Shown: piece by piece, positions 16,070 to 23,689 of the stretch
How positions within the stretch are numbered: position 1 is the stretch's first letter
Layout of the letters: each line of letters opens with the position of its first letter
Assembly (NCBI RefSeq): GCF_008639165.1
Contig: NZ_CP029197.1
Location: 7,630,001-7,694,000, forward strand
Direction: 5' to 3'
Length of the DNA: 64,000 bases
DNA from: Streptomyces venezuelae ATCC 10712
GTDB taxonomy: Bacteria; Actinomycetota; Actinomycetes; Streptomycetales; Streptomycetaceae
Translations under genes and position numbers: made by a program
The notes under the pieces: model-generated
What the model was told of the DNA's origin: nothing
Databases searched by the model: none
What the model saw: the letters and a program-made list of their open reading frames with translations, nothing else

Positions 16070-16906
16070 GTGACAGGCTCGGACGCTTCCCCCGCAGATT
16101 CCCCCGCTTCCCCCGCCCCCTCCTCGGCCTTTCGGCTCGCCTACGTGCCCGGAGTGACGCCGTCGAAGTGGGTGCGGGTGTGGACCGAGCGCCTGCCCGA
16201 CGTGCCCCTGACCCTGCTCGCCGTGACGGCCGCCGAGGCCTTCGGCGCGCTCCGGGACGGCGCCGCGGACGCGGGTCTCGTCCGGCTGCCGGTCGACCGG
16301 GACGACCTCAGCGCCATCCCGCTCTACACCGAGACCACGGTCGTCGTCATCCCCAAGGACCACCTGTTCGCGGCGGCGGAGGAGGTGTCGGCCGAGGATC
16401 TCGCCGAGGAGCTGGTCCTGCACCCGCTGGACGACACCCTCGGCTGGGAGCGGCCGCCGGGCCGCCCGGCGAACGAGCGCCCGGAGACGACCGCCGACGC
16501 GATCGAGCTGGTCGCCGCGGGCGTCGGCGTCCTCGCCCTGCCCCAGTCGCTCGCCCGGCTGCACCACCGCAAGGACCTGACCTACCGGACGCTGACGGAG
16601 GTCCCGCAGTCGCGGGTGGCGCTGTCGTGGCCGGCCGCCGACGAGGCCCCCGACCTGGTGGAGGAGTTCATCGGCATCGTGCGCGGCCGCACGGTGAACA
16701 GCACCCGGGGCCGGCGCGCGGAGGCACTGAAGGGCCAGAAGCAGCCCAAGGAGCAGAAGGCGTCGCAGAAGTCCGGCAAGCCCGCCAGGGCCGGGAAGCC
16801 GGGCGCCGGCGCGCGTACGGCCGGCAAGCCCGCCGCGCGCAAGTCCGGCGGAGCCGGTGGCGCCGGCCGGGGCCGTACGAGCGGGAAGCCCCGCAAGCGG
16901 TCCTGA
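16070..16906 (+). CDS. LysR-type effector-binding domain protein without HTH, with basic C-terminal tail
   Basis: 278 residues. The core (about 20-215) is a LysR substrate-binding domain, with IPLYTETTVVVIPKDH and the effector-pocket segment AIELVAAGVGVLALPQSLAR. The usual N-terminal winged helix is absent. Instead the last 60 residues are a Lys/Ala/Gly/Pro-rich tail with repeated SGKPAR, AGKPGA and AGKPAARKSGG units, like actinobacterial histone-H1-type tails. The tail could supply nonspecific DNA contact. GTG start at 16070. It is divergent from the DUF5997 gene with only 64 bp between, which suggests shared control and maybe a common complex. Confidence 0.82.
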   Translation: MTGSDASPADSPASPAPSSAFRLAYVPGVTPSKWVRVWTERLPDVPLTLLAVTAAEAFGALRDGAADAGLVRLPVDRDDLSAIPLYTETTVVVIPKDHLFAAAEEVSAEDLAEELVLHPLDDTLGWERPPGRPANERPETTADAIELVAAGVGVLALPQSLARLHHRKDLTYRTLTEVPQSRVALSWPAADEAPDLVEEFIGIVRGRTVNSTRGRRAEALKGQKQPKEQKASQKSGKPARAGKPGAGARTAGKPAARKSGGAGGAGRGRTSGKPRKRS

Positions 16907-16944
16907 GCCCGAACCGGAGCCGCCCCCGTCCGTACGGCGGACGC

Positions 16945-16966
16945 CGGCCGCCGTGCCCGGCGGCCG
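16945..16966. terminator. Hairpin terminator
   Basis: CGGCCGCCG (16945-16953) and CGGCGGCCG (16958-16966) pair perfectly around TGCC. It lies 38 bp after the LysR-effector-domain gene. Confidence 0.55.
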
Positions 16967-17014
16967 CTCGGCATACTGACCCCTCCTGATCACCGAGATC
17001 ACGCAGGAGGAGCT

Positions 17015-17593
17015 TTGGCCGCCAGTTTCAGGACCGTCGTCGAGGTGGCACCGGACCACCTCGCACAGGCCCGGTCCATCGACCGGGTGTTCCAGGACGC
17101 GATCGCCCCGGCGACCGTCAACTTCGACTTCGAGGCCATACGGGAGGCCGCCGCGGCCGTCCCGGACAGCACCGTGGTGAAGATGGTGCGGGGCTGGGGG
17201 CTCCAGGAGTACGCCCCCGTCCTCGTCATGGTGCTCTCGCTCAAGGAGGCCGTCCGCCAGGCGCTGCCGCCGGAGTGCGCGGAGGCCGGCTTCTGGGCCA
17301 CCGTGGAGCGGGAGCTCGTGCGGGCCTTCACGGGTCTGGCCGCGCAGGAGGGGCAGCCCGGGCTGTCGTTCTACGAGGAGTCCGGGGAGCGGACCCGTTT
17401 CTACCGGGACCTGTTCTTCGCCCTCCAGGACGAGGGGACCGGGGAGCACATGTACGCGCTGGCCTTCTGCGTCGACGTGACCGTCGAGCTGCCGAAGGCG
17501 GAGGCCGTCGCCCTGGAGCTGACGGACGTCGTGCCGTTCGCGGTGCGGCTGAACGCGATCGTGGTGCGCCAGGCCCTGGACCTCGTGGCCTGA
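17015..17593 (+). CDS. Conserved-looking cytosolic protein of unknown function, TTG start
   Basis: 192 residues. Translation appears to begin at the TTG at 17015, 3 bp after a strong CAGGAGGAG Shine-Dalgarno. The composition is mixed alpha/beta with no signal peptide or membrane segment. Notable segments are STVVKMVRGWGLQEYAPVL and RTRFYRDLFFALQDEGTGEHMY. Codon use matches its neighbours, so I regard the gene as real. I do not recognise a family. It stands alone between a terminator and a convergent gene. Confidence 0.65.
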   Translation: MAASFRTVVEVAPDHLAQARSIDRVFQDAIAPATVNFDFEAIREAAAAVPDSTVVKMVRGWGLQEYAPVLVMVLSLKEAVRQALPPECAEAGFWATVERELVRAFTGLAAQEGQPGLSFYEESGERTRFYRDLFFALQDEGTGEHMYALAFCVDVTVELPKAEAVALELTDVVPFAVRLNAIVVRQALDLVA

Positions 17594-17655
17594 CGCACCC
17601 CGTGACGTACCCGCGCTGACCCAGCCGCGCGGACGTACCCCCGCGCGATGCTCCG

Positions 17656-17677
17656 CCGGCCCGCCGTCCCGGGCCGG
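17656..17677. terminator. Bidirectional hairpin terminator
   Basis: CCGGCCCG (17656-17663) and CGGGCCGG (17670-17677) pair around a 6-base loop in the gap between two convergent genes. Confidence 0.45.
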
Positions 17678-17696
17678 AAGACCGTCGGCGGACCCC

Positions 17697-19355
17697 TCAG
17701 ACCTTCAGCCGACGCCGGCCGCCCCGCGCCGCCGCCACCAGCTCCGGCACCGTGGCGAGCTTGATCCGGGGACGCCCCGCGCGCTGCCCCCTGGCCCGCT
17801 CCGCCCGGTCGATGGCGGCGAGACCCCGCGCGTCCACGAGCCGCCGGCTGCGACTCCTGGCCAGCCGCCGGAACTCCCGGGCCGTGCCCACCGGCGCCGG
17901 CAGCGCCCCCGCGACCGCGTCCGCGAGCAGCGTCCCCACCGTCTCCTCCGCGCAGGCCCGGTTGGCCCCGATGCCGCCGGAGGGCCCCCGCTTGATCCAG
18001 CCGACGACATAGCCGCCGGGCAGCCCCGTCACCCGGCCGGCCTCGTGCGGCACGGTGCCGGTCGCCTCGTCGAAGGGCAGGCCCGCCAGCGGGACGCCCC
18101 GGTAGCCGATCGCCCGGACGAGGAGGCCCGCCCCGATCTCCGTACCGGACGGCGAGCCGTCCTCGGTGACCCGGACCGCCCGCACCGCGTCGGTGCCGAG
18201 CGCCTCGACCGGGGCGGAGTGGAAGCGCAGCACGATCCGGCGCCGGTCCCGCGCCGGCGGCCGCGTCCAGTCGACCGCCTCCCGCGCCACGTCCCGCAGC
18301 AGCGCGGCCTTCTCCCCGGCCGCCGCCCCGTCGATCGCCGCGCCGGTGCGGGCGTCCCGGTCGTCGACGACCAGGTCCACGCCCGGCAGGTGCTTCAGGG
18401 CGAGCAGTTCGGAGCCGGTGTACGCAGCCTCCCCGGGGCCCCGGCGGCCGAGCAGCACCACCTCGCGCACCCGGCTGTCCCGGAGGGCGGCGAGGGCGTG
18501 GTCGGCGATGTCCGTGCCGGCCAGGGTGCCGGGGTCCGTGACGAGCACCCGGGCGACGTCGAGTGCGACGTTGCCGTTGCCGACGACGACGACCCGCTCG
18601 GTGGCGAGCCGGACGGCGTCCGGCGGCGTCTCGGGATGGGCGTTGTACCAGGAGACGACGGAGGTCGCCGAGACGCTGCCGGGCAGTTCCTCGCCGGGGA
18701 TGCCGAGCCGCCGGTCGGAGGGTGCGCCCACCGCGTAGACCACGGCGTCGTGGTGCGCGGCGAGCTCCTCGACGGTGACGTCCTTGCCGACCTCCAGGCC
18801 GAGCGTCATCCGGACCCGGGGGTGGGCGTGGAAGCGGGCGAAGGTCTCCCCGGCGCCCTTGGTCGCCGGATGGTCCGGGGCGACGCCGTACCGGACGAGG
18901 CCGCCCGCGACGGGGAGCCGGTCGATGAGCGTGACCTCGGCGTTGGTGTGCAGGAGCAGGTCCTCCGCCGCGTACATGCCCGCGGGGCCGGTGCCGACGA
19001 CCGCGATCCGCAGCGGGGCGAAGTCGGCGGGCAGCGAGCGCGGGAAGGAGGGCTCGCCCCAGGCGTGGAAGTTGGGCGAGTCGAGGGCCGGTTCGGGGTC
19101 CCGGCCGGCGTAGTGGGCGGCGTTGATCGCCTCGTACTCGCGGAGCCGGCCGGTGAGGCGGTCCGCCGGGAAGATCGCGTCGACCGGGCAGGCGTCCGCG
19201 CAGGCGCCGCAGTCGATGCAGGACTTCGGGTCGATGTACAGCATCTCGGTGGTCCCGAAGTCCGGTTCCTCGGGCGTCGGATGGATGCAGTTGACCGGGC
19301 AGACGGCGACGCAGGTCGCGTCGTTGCAGCAGGTCTGGGTGATCGCGTAGGTCAT
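17697..19355 (-). CDS. Ferredoxin-ferredoxin/NADP+ reductase fusion (FprB-like)
   Basis: 552 residues. Residues 1-65 form a seven-iron-type ferredoxin (C9...C15..C19-P and the later SCIDCGACADACPVD). From about residue 105 the protein is an adrenodoxin-reductase-like flavoprotein: FAD motif VVGTGPAGMYAAEDLL, NADP motif VVGNGNVALDVARVL, and a late second FAD contact, GYVVGWIKRGPSGGIGANRACA. The same fusion exists as FprB in mycobacteria. It should move electrons from NADPH through FAD to its own clusters. The AurF-like diiron gene lies 33 bp upstream in the same direction, and a diiron oxygenase needs such a reductase, so the two probably work as a pair. Confidence 0.9.
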   Translation of the reverse strand: MTYAITQTCCNDATCVAVCPVNCIHPTPEEPDFGTTEMLYIDPKSCIDCGACADACPVDAIFPADRLTGRLREYEAINAAHYAGRDPEPALDSPNFHAWGEPSFPRSLPADFAPLRIAVVGTGPAGMYAAEDLLLHTNAEVTLIDRLPVAGGLVRYGVAPDHPATKGAGETFARFHAHPRVRMTLGLEVGKDVTVEELAAHHDAVVYAVGAPSDRRLGIPGEELPGSVSATSVVSWYNAHPETPPDAVRLATERVVVVGNGNVALDVARVLVTDPGTLAGTDIADHALAALRDSRVREVVLLGRRGPGEAAYTGSELLALKHLPGVDLVVDDRDARTGAAIDGAAAGEKAALLRDVAREAVDWTRPPARDRRRIVLRFHSAPVEALGTDAVRAVRVTEDGSPSGTEIGAGLLVRAIGYRGVPLAGLPFDEATGTVPHEAGRVTGLPGGYVVGWIKRGPSGGIGANRACAEETVGTLLADAVAGALPAPVGTAREFRRLARSRSRRLVDARGLAAIDRAERARGQRAGRPRIKLATVPELVAAARGGRRRLKV

Positions 19356-19388
19356 GTCGTCGGCTCTGCTCTGCTCGGCTCGGAGGGG

Positions 19389-20300
19389 TCAGACGAGGTG
19401 GGCGCGCTGGTAGAAGAAGAGCGCGGGCCGGGTCAGCATCCCGACGTCGGCGAGGAACTCCATGAGTCCGGAGCAACTGGCCCGCAGCTGCGCCTTGTAG
19501 TGCTCGTTGGCGGCGGCCTCGCGGCGGGCGCGTTCGGGGTCGAGCCCGGCGCGTACGTACACCTCGGGGTTCACCAGGCTGGTGATGATGTAGTACGCGG
19601 CGATGGCGACCACGAGGGCCTGGAAGTGGCGGCGCGCCCTGCTCGCGCGGGCCAGGTTGCGGCGCGTCTCGTCCCGGGCGAACTTCATGTGCCGGGATTC
19701 CTCCACGACATGGATGTTGCTGATGGTGCGGACGAAGGGGACGACCCGCTCGTCGCGCATCCAGTCGCGCTGCATGACGTCGAGGACCTCCTCGGCGACG
19801 AGGATGCCGGCGTACGCGGCTTCGCCGAAGCCGACGGTCTTCATGAAGCGGCCGAGCTCCAGGACGGCCCGCCTGGGCCGATAGGCGGGCGCGCCGAGCT
19901 TCTGGGAGCCGCGGGCGAACATGATCGAGTGGCGGCACTCGTCGGCGATCTCGGTGAGGGCCCACTGGAAGCGGGGGTCGGTGTGGTCCATGCGGTATAT
20001 GTCACGCAGCACCATCTGCTGGAGGATCATCTCGAACCAGATGCCGGTGCTGGCCACCGATGCGGTCTCCTGCCGGGTCAGCTCCTTGCGCTGCTCCTCG
20101 GTCATCTCGTGCCAGTACGCGGTGCCGTAGAGGGAGTTCCACTCGGGGCTCTGTCCGTGGAAGTCCTTGTCGAGGGGGGTGTCCCAGTCGACGTCGACGG
20201 CGGGGTCGTACGACAGCTTCGCGGCCGACCGGAGCAACCGCTCGGCGGTGGAGCCGTCGTGGTGACCCTCGTTCTCCGGGCGAACGGTGCTGTGTGCCAT
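19389..20300 (-). CDS. AurF-like diiron oxygenase
   Basis: 303 residues, all-helical. Diiron ligand motifs of the AurF/p-aminobenzoate N-oxygenase family are seen: ETASVASTGIWFE, EIADECRHSIMF, ILVAEEVLDV and NIHVVEESRHMKFARDE, each giving Glu or His ligands. The start is the ATG at 20300, with AAGGAG upstream. It precedes an FprB-like ferredoxin reductase in the same transcript; I recall a similar pairing (Rv0885/fprB) in Mycobacterium tuberculosis. It probably oxidises an amine or acts on a lipid or xenobiotic; the substrate is unknown. A tandem repeat operator lies upstream. Confidence 0.85.
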   Translation of the reverse strand: MAHSTVRPENEGHHDGSTAERLLRSAAKLSYDPAVDVDWDTPLDKDFHGQSPEWNSLYGTAYWHEMTEEQRKELTRQETASVASTGIWFEMILQQMVLRDIYRMDHTDPRFQWALTEIADECRHSIMFARGSQKLGAPAYRPRRAVLELGRFMKTVGFGEAAYAGILVAEEVLDVMQRDWMRDERVVPFVRTISNIHVVEESRHMKFARDETRRNLARASRARRHFQALVVAIAAYYIITSLVNPEVYVRAGLDPERARREAAANEHYKAQLRASCSGLMEFLADVGMLTRPALFFYQRAHLV

Positions 20301-20343
20301 GGTGCGGCTCCTTGGATCGCGCGATCGGCGGGGCGGAGGCTTA

Positions 20344-20388
20344 TTAGACATCGCGTCTAGCAAGCTTGTTAGACGGAACGTATAGCAA
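20344..20388. promoter_or_regulatory. Tandem 20-bp repeats, probable operator of the AurF-like/FprB-like operon
   Basis: TTAGACATCGCGTCTAGCAA (20344-20363) and TTAGACGGAACGTATAGCAA (20369-20388) are direct repeats with a 25-bp period. The first carries an AGAC-N5-GTCT inverted repeat. They lie 44 bp upstream of the AurF-like start, in an AT-richer patch, and look like a TetR-type double operator. No regulator gene is adjacent. Confidence 0.5.
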
Positions 20389-20441
20389 GGGGCCGGGGCA
20401 GGCCTACCCCTCGGTACGGACTTTTTCCGGCGGGCATGCGA

Positions 20442-20474
20442 ACGGGGCCGGAACCCAGTGGGTTCCGGCCCCGT
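20442..20474. terminator. Perfect 15-bp hairpin terminator
   Basis: ACGGGGCCGGAACCC (20442-20456) and GGGTTCCGGCCCCGT (20460-20474) pair perfectly around AGT. It lies 29 bp beyond the stop of the secreted peptidase gene on the minus strand. Confidence 0.7.
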
Positions 20475-20503
20475 CGCGGGGTCACGCTCGGTCAGGAGCA
20501 GGG

Positions 20504-22333
20504 TCAGAAGGTCAGGTTCCAGGCGTCGATCTTGCCCGTGTCCTGGCTCGCGTTGTCGTTCACGCGCAGCTTCCAGACCCCGTTCGCCACCTCCGCCGAG
20601 GCGTTGACCGTGAAGGTCTGGACGATGTTGTCCGTACCGCTGCCGGTCCGGTTGTGCAGCGTGTACACGGTGCCGTCCGGAGCCACCAGATCGACCTTCA
20701 GGTCACCGATGTAGGTGTGCTTGACGTCCACGCCCACCTTCAGGGTGGCCGGCGCGTTGCCCGTCACACCGCTGACCGTGATCGCGCTCTCCACCGTGGC
20801 GTTGTCGGCGATCGCGACATCGGTCAGGTTCTCGAAGTACGCGCCGGGCGGCGGAGTGTTCCCGCCGACGGCCTTCAGGGCGTCGACCGCGCCCTCACCG
20901 AAGAAGCCGTTCTTGGTCGTGGTGCCCTTGCAGCGGGTGTCCGAGGGGCAGGCCCTGTCCGTGGCCTGGGTGCCCAGCTGGTCGCGGATCTGCGCCGGGG
21001 TGAAGGCCGGGTTGGCGCTCGCGATCAGCGCGGCGACACCCGCCACGTGCGGCGAGGCCATCGACGTACCGCTCATGGAGCCGTACTTGCCGCCCGGGAG
21101 CGTCGAGTAGACGCCGGTGGCGCCGTCGCCGCCCGGGGCCGCCACGTCGATCACACCGTTGCCGAAGTTCGAGTACGAGGACTTCGCGCCCCCGCTGGCC
21201 TGCGCGGCGACCGTCACGACGCCCGGCAGCTCGGTCGGGATGTCGATGCAGGCGTTGGTGATCGTGCGGGTGACCGGGGTCGAGTCGTTGGGGGACTCGG
21301 AGTCGGTCGTCTTGTTCGCCAGGTCGTAGTTGGAGTTGCCGGCGGCGGCCACCTGGAGCGAACCCTTGCCCTCGGCGTACACCTGCGCCCGGCGGACACC
21401 CTCGATGATGGCGGCCTGGTCGATGTTGTCCGGGCAGTTGAACTGCCACGGGTCCGTGTAATAGCTGTTGTTGGTGACCTTGAAGCCGTGGTCACCGGCC
21501 CACATGAAGCCGCAGATGGTGTTCTCCGCGAAGAACAGGCTGCTGGTCGGCTCCGCGATGCGGACGGAGGAGATCTTCACGCCCGGCGCGACGCCGATGA
21601 CGCCCTTGCCGTTCTTGGCGGCCGCGATCGTGCCCGCGACGTGCGTGCCGTGGGTGCCGACGTCACGCCAGGCACCCGCGCGCGTGTCCGCCTTGCCGTA
21701 GGCGCAGGAGGCCGAGTCGGCGGCGTTGAAGTTCGGCGCGATGTCCTGGTGCTGGTCGTCCACGCCGGTGTCGAGGACGCCGACCTTCACGGACGCCGAG
21801 CCGGTGGAGACCGCCCAGGCCTGGTCGGCCTTGATCTGGGTCATGTCCCAGCGGTTCGACTCGGTCAGCGTGGTCGCCGACTGCGCGGGGTTGGCCGGGA
21901 GCGCCGGGTTGTAGGCGTCGGCGGGGACGTCGGAGGTACGGGTCGCCCCGACCTGCTGGACGCCGGTGACCGCGCGCATCGCCGAGGCGAACGACGTGGA
22001 CGTCGAGTGCGCCACGATCACGCCGATCGCGTCGTAGCTCGCGAAGACCGAACCGCCGTTGCTCGTCACCGCGCCGCTGACGGCAGAGGTGCCGCCGGGC
22101 GCCGTGATCACCAGGTAGGCGCGGGTGCCCGCGGCCCAGGCGGCCGGAGCGGCCGCCTTCGTGACGGTGGTGGGGGAGGTCTGGGTCGCCCCCGCCGAAC
22201 GGGCCGCGACGGGCGCCGTGTCGGTCGGTGCTGCCTGGGCGAGTCCCGCGGGAGCGGCGAGCGCCGCGGTCGTGCCGAGCGCCGCGACGGCGACGGCCGA
22301 CGTTCTCAGCCGGCTGGATATCTGGGAAAACAA
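20504..22333 (-). CDS. Secreted S8 (subtilisin-like) serine peptidase with P/homoB domain
   Basis: 609 residues. The start is a TTG at 22333, with GGAGG 5 bp upstream; upstream in-frame codons lack a ribosome site. A signal peptide is followed by an Ala/Thr-rich propeptide. The catalytic triad motifs are VGVLDTGVD, GTHGTHVAGT and GTSMASPHVAG. The C-terminal 120 residues (from FENLTDVAIADNA) form a proprotein-convertase P domain, with HTYIGDLKVDLVAPDGT and KLRVND. This arrangement is common in exported Streptomyces proteases. It probably breaks down protein outside the cell. Expressed alone, with a perfect terminator downstream. Confidence 0.92.
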   Translation of the reverse strand: MFSQISSRLRTSAVAVAALGTTAALAAPAGLAQAAPTDTAPVAARSAGATQTSPTTVTKAAAPAAWAAGTRAYLVITAPGGTSAVSGAVTSNGGSVFASYDAIGVIVAHSTSTSFASAMRAVTGVQQVGATRTSDVPADAYNPALPANPAQSATTLTESNRWDMTQIKADQAWAVSTGSASVKVGVLDTGVDDQHQDIAPNFNAADSASCAYGKADTRAGAWRDVGTHGTHVAGTIAAAKNGKGVIGVAPGVKISSVRIAEPTSSLFFAENTICGFMWAGDHGFKVTNNSYYTDPWQFNCPDNIDQAAIIEGVRRAQVYAEGKGSLQVAAAGNSNYDLANKTTDSESPNDSTPVTRTITNACIDIPTELPGVVTVAAQASGGAKSSYSNFGNGVIDVAAPGGDGATGVYSTLPGGKYGSMSGTSMASPHVAGVAALIASANPAFTPAQIRDQLGTQATDRACPSDTRCKGTTTKNGFFGEGAVDALKAVGGNTPPPGAYFENLTDVAIADNATVESAITVSGVTGNAPATLKVGVDVKHTYIGDLKVDLVAPDGTVYTLHNRTGSGTDNIVQTFTVNASAEVANGVWKLRVNDNASQDTGKIDAWNLTF

Positions 22334-22586
22334 TGCGTCCTCCGATGACCCGGTGGCGCGGGTGGCGCCGGCCGGGCCCTGTGATGTGTGGGGTGGACGC
22401 AAGATCCCAGACTCACGAGGCGGAAGGAAGCATTCTGTCCGAGAAGCCCGTTCGCGTTACGCACTGTTGACCGATCCCTGCCGGGAAGGGGAGATTTTCG
22501 GCGCGGTCGCCCCCTTGGTCCCGTCACGCGCGCGGACGGCCCCGCCACGCATGCGGCCGTGACTCCGAGTTCCTCGGCGACCCGCG
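22334..22586. other. Intergenic region between divergent peptidase and DUF1304 genes
   Basis: About 250 bp without a convincing gene. It holds the peptidase Shine-Dalgarno (22339-22343 on the minus strand) and presumably its promoter. The right end runs into the large palindrome at 22587. I see no further repeat or RNA structure. Confidence 0.5.
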
Positions 22587-22633
22587 ACTTCCTGGACGAC
22601 TGTCCATGTATGATGGACAACTGTCCAGGAAGT
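22587..22633. promoter_or_regulatory. 47-bp imperfect palindrome, probable TetR operator
   Basis: The 21-bp left arm (22587-22607) matches the reverse complement of the right arm (22613-22633) at 18 of 21 positions, around a 5-base centre. It is built from four alternating TGGAC(A)/TGTCCA half-sites: TGGAC-GAC-TGTCCA, then TGTATGA, then TGGACA-AC-TGTCCA. A TATGAT -10-like hexamer lies in the centre (22609-22614). Binding would block the promoter of the DUF1304-TetR operon, which points to autorepression. Confidence 0.65.
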
Positions 22634-22653
22634 GTGAACGGTGGGAGACGACG

Positions 22654-23016
22654 GTGGAGACGACGGCGAACGTACTGGTGGGCCTGGTGGCCGCCCTGCA
22701 CGCGTACATCCTCGTGCTGGAGATGTTCCTGTGGGAGAAGAAGCCGGGGCGCGGACTGTCCGGCTTCGACGCCGACATGGCCCGCGCGACCGCGCCGCTC
22801 GCCGCCAACCAGGGTCTGTACAACGGCTTCCTGGCCGCCGGACTCGTCTGGGGCCTGATCGCCGGGGACCCGACCGGCTTCCGCGTGCAGGTCTTCTTCC
22901 TCTCCTGTGTCGTCGTCGCCGGGCTGTACGGCGGAGCCACCGCGAACCGCCGCATCCTGGTCGCCCAGGCGCTCCCGGGCGCGGTCGCCCTCGGCGCCGT
23001 CCTGCTGAGCCGGTGA
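22654..23016 (+). CDS. DUF1304-like small integral membrane protein
   Basis: 120 residues, with four predicted membrane helices. The family features ALHAYILVLEMFLWEK, FDADMARATAPLAANQGLYNGFLAAGLVWG and a final ALPGAVALGAVLL helix match DUF1304 membrane proteins. The start is the GTG at 22654, with GGGAG 7 bp upstream. The stop overlaps the start of a TetR gene (GTGA), so the pair is one operon under the 47-bp palindrome. Function unknown; such regulator-membrane protein pairs often respond to a membrane-active or toxic compound. Confidence 0.8.
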   Translation: METTANVLVGLVAALHAYILVLEMFLWEKKPGRGLSGFDADMARATAPLAANQGLYNGFLAAGLVWGLIAGDPTGFRVQVFFLSCVVVAGLYGGATANRRILVAQALPGAVALGAVLLSR

Positions 23017-23606
23017 GCGCACGGGCGAGCGGGCCGGGAGCCGGGGCGGCGCCGGGCGACCCTCGGGCGGCCAGGACGCGGGCCAAGCTGCGCCGCGCCC
23101 TGTTCGACGAGTGCGCCGAACGCCCGCTGGAAGAGGTCACCATCGCCACCCTGGTGCGCCGCGCCGGGGTCGGCCGCGCCACCTTCTACGTCCACTACGG
23201 CGACCTGGAGGCACTCGCCGTCGACGCCTGCGCCGACGTGGTCCGCGAGGCGGTGGACGCGCTGCACGCCTGGCGGGGCCGCCCGGACCCGGCGTCGCCG
23301 CCGCCCGCGCTGCTCGACTTCCTCGCCGGACTCGCCCCGCACACGGGCCTCTACCGCACGCTGCTGCGCCCGGGCGGCGGCGGGCCGCTCGGCCTGGTCC
23401 TCCACGAGGACCTGCGGGCCCGCAGCCTGCACGAGCGCACGCTGGCCGGCGGCCCCGAGCCGGCGCTGATCGCCTCGGCGGTGGCGGCGACCTTCGCCGG
23501 AGTGCTCGCCGACTGGCTGCACGGTCTCGTCGAAGGCGACTCCGACCTGATCGCCCATCAGATCTGGCGCCTGCTCGTCACCCTGCACCGCACGCCGCTG
23601 GAGTAG
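23013..23606 (+). CDS. TetR/AcrR-family regulator
   Basis: 197 residues. The HTH lies at about residues 25-70, with RRALFDECAERPLEEVTIATLV and RRAGVGRATFYVHYGD. The variable C-terminal ligand domain carries the LIASAVAATFAGVLADWLHG helix. GTG start at 23013 overlaps the DUF1304 stop by 4 bp. The strong alternating palindrome at the operon promoter is the likely binding site, so it should repress its own operon until a ligand binds. Confidence 0.9.
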   Translation: MSARASGPGAGAAPGDPRAARTRAKLRRALFDECAERPLEEVTIATLVRRAGVGRATFYVHYGDLEALAVDACADVVREAVDALHAWRGRPDPASPPPALLDFLAGLAPHTGLYRTLLRPGGGGPLGLVLHEDLRARSLHERTLAGGPEPALIASAVAATFAGVLADWLHGLVEGDSDLIAHQIWRLLVTLHRTPLE

Positions 23607-23643
23607 CGCCACCACCCCGGCCCGAGGGCGCGGGGTGGTGGCG
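23607..23643. terminator. Perfect 13-bp bidirectional terminator
   Basis: CGCCACCACCCCG (23607-23619) and CGGGGTGGTGGCG (23631-23643) pair perfectly with an 11-base loop. It lies between the convergent TetR and amylase genes. Confidence 0.75.
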
Positions 23644-23689
23644 TGGGCGGCCGCGCCGGGTACGGGCGGCTCCTTCGGGGTACGGGCGG

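Noticed and set aside
18045..20360. A 771-codon open frame opposite the ferredoxin reductase and diiron genes
   Set aside because: The minus-strand frames carry the cysteine clusters and diiron ligands; the plus frame is a shadow.
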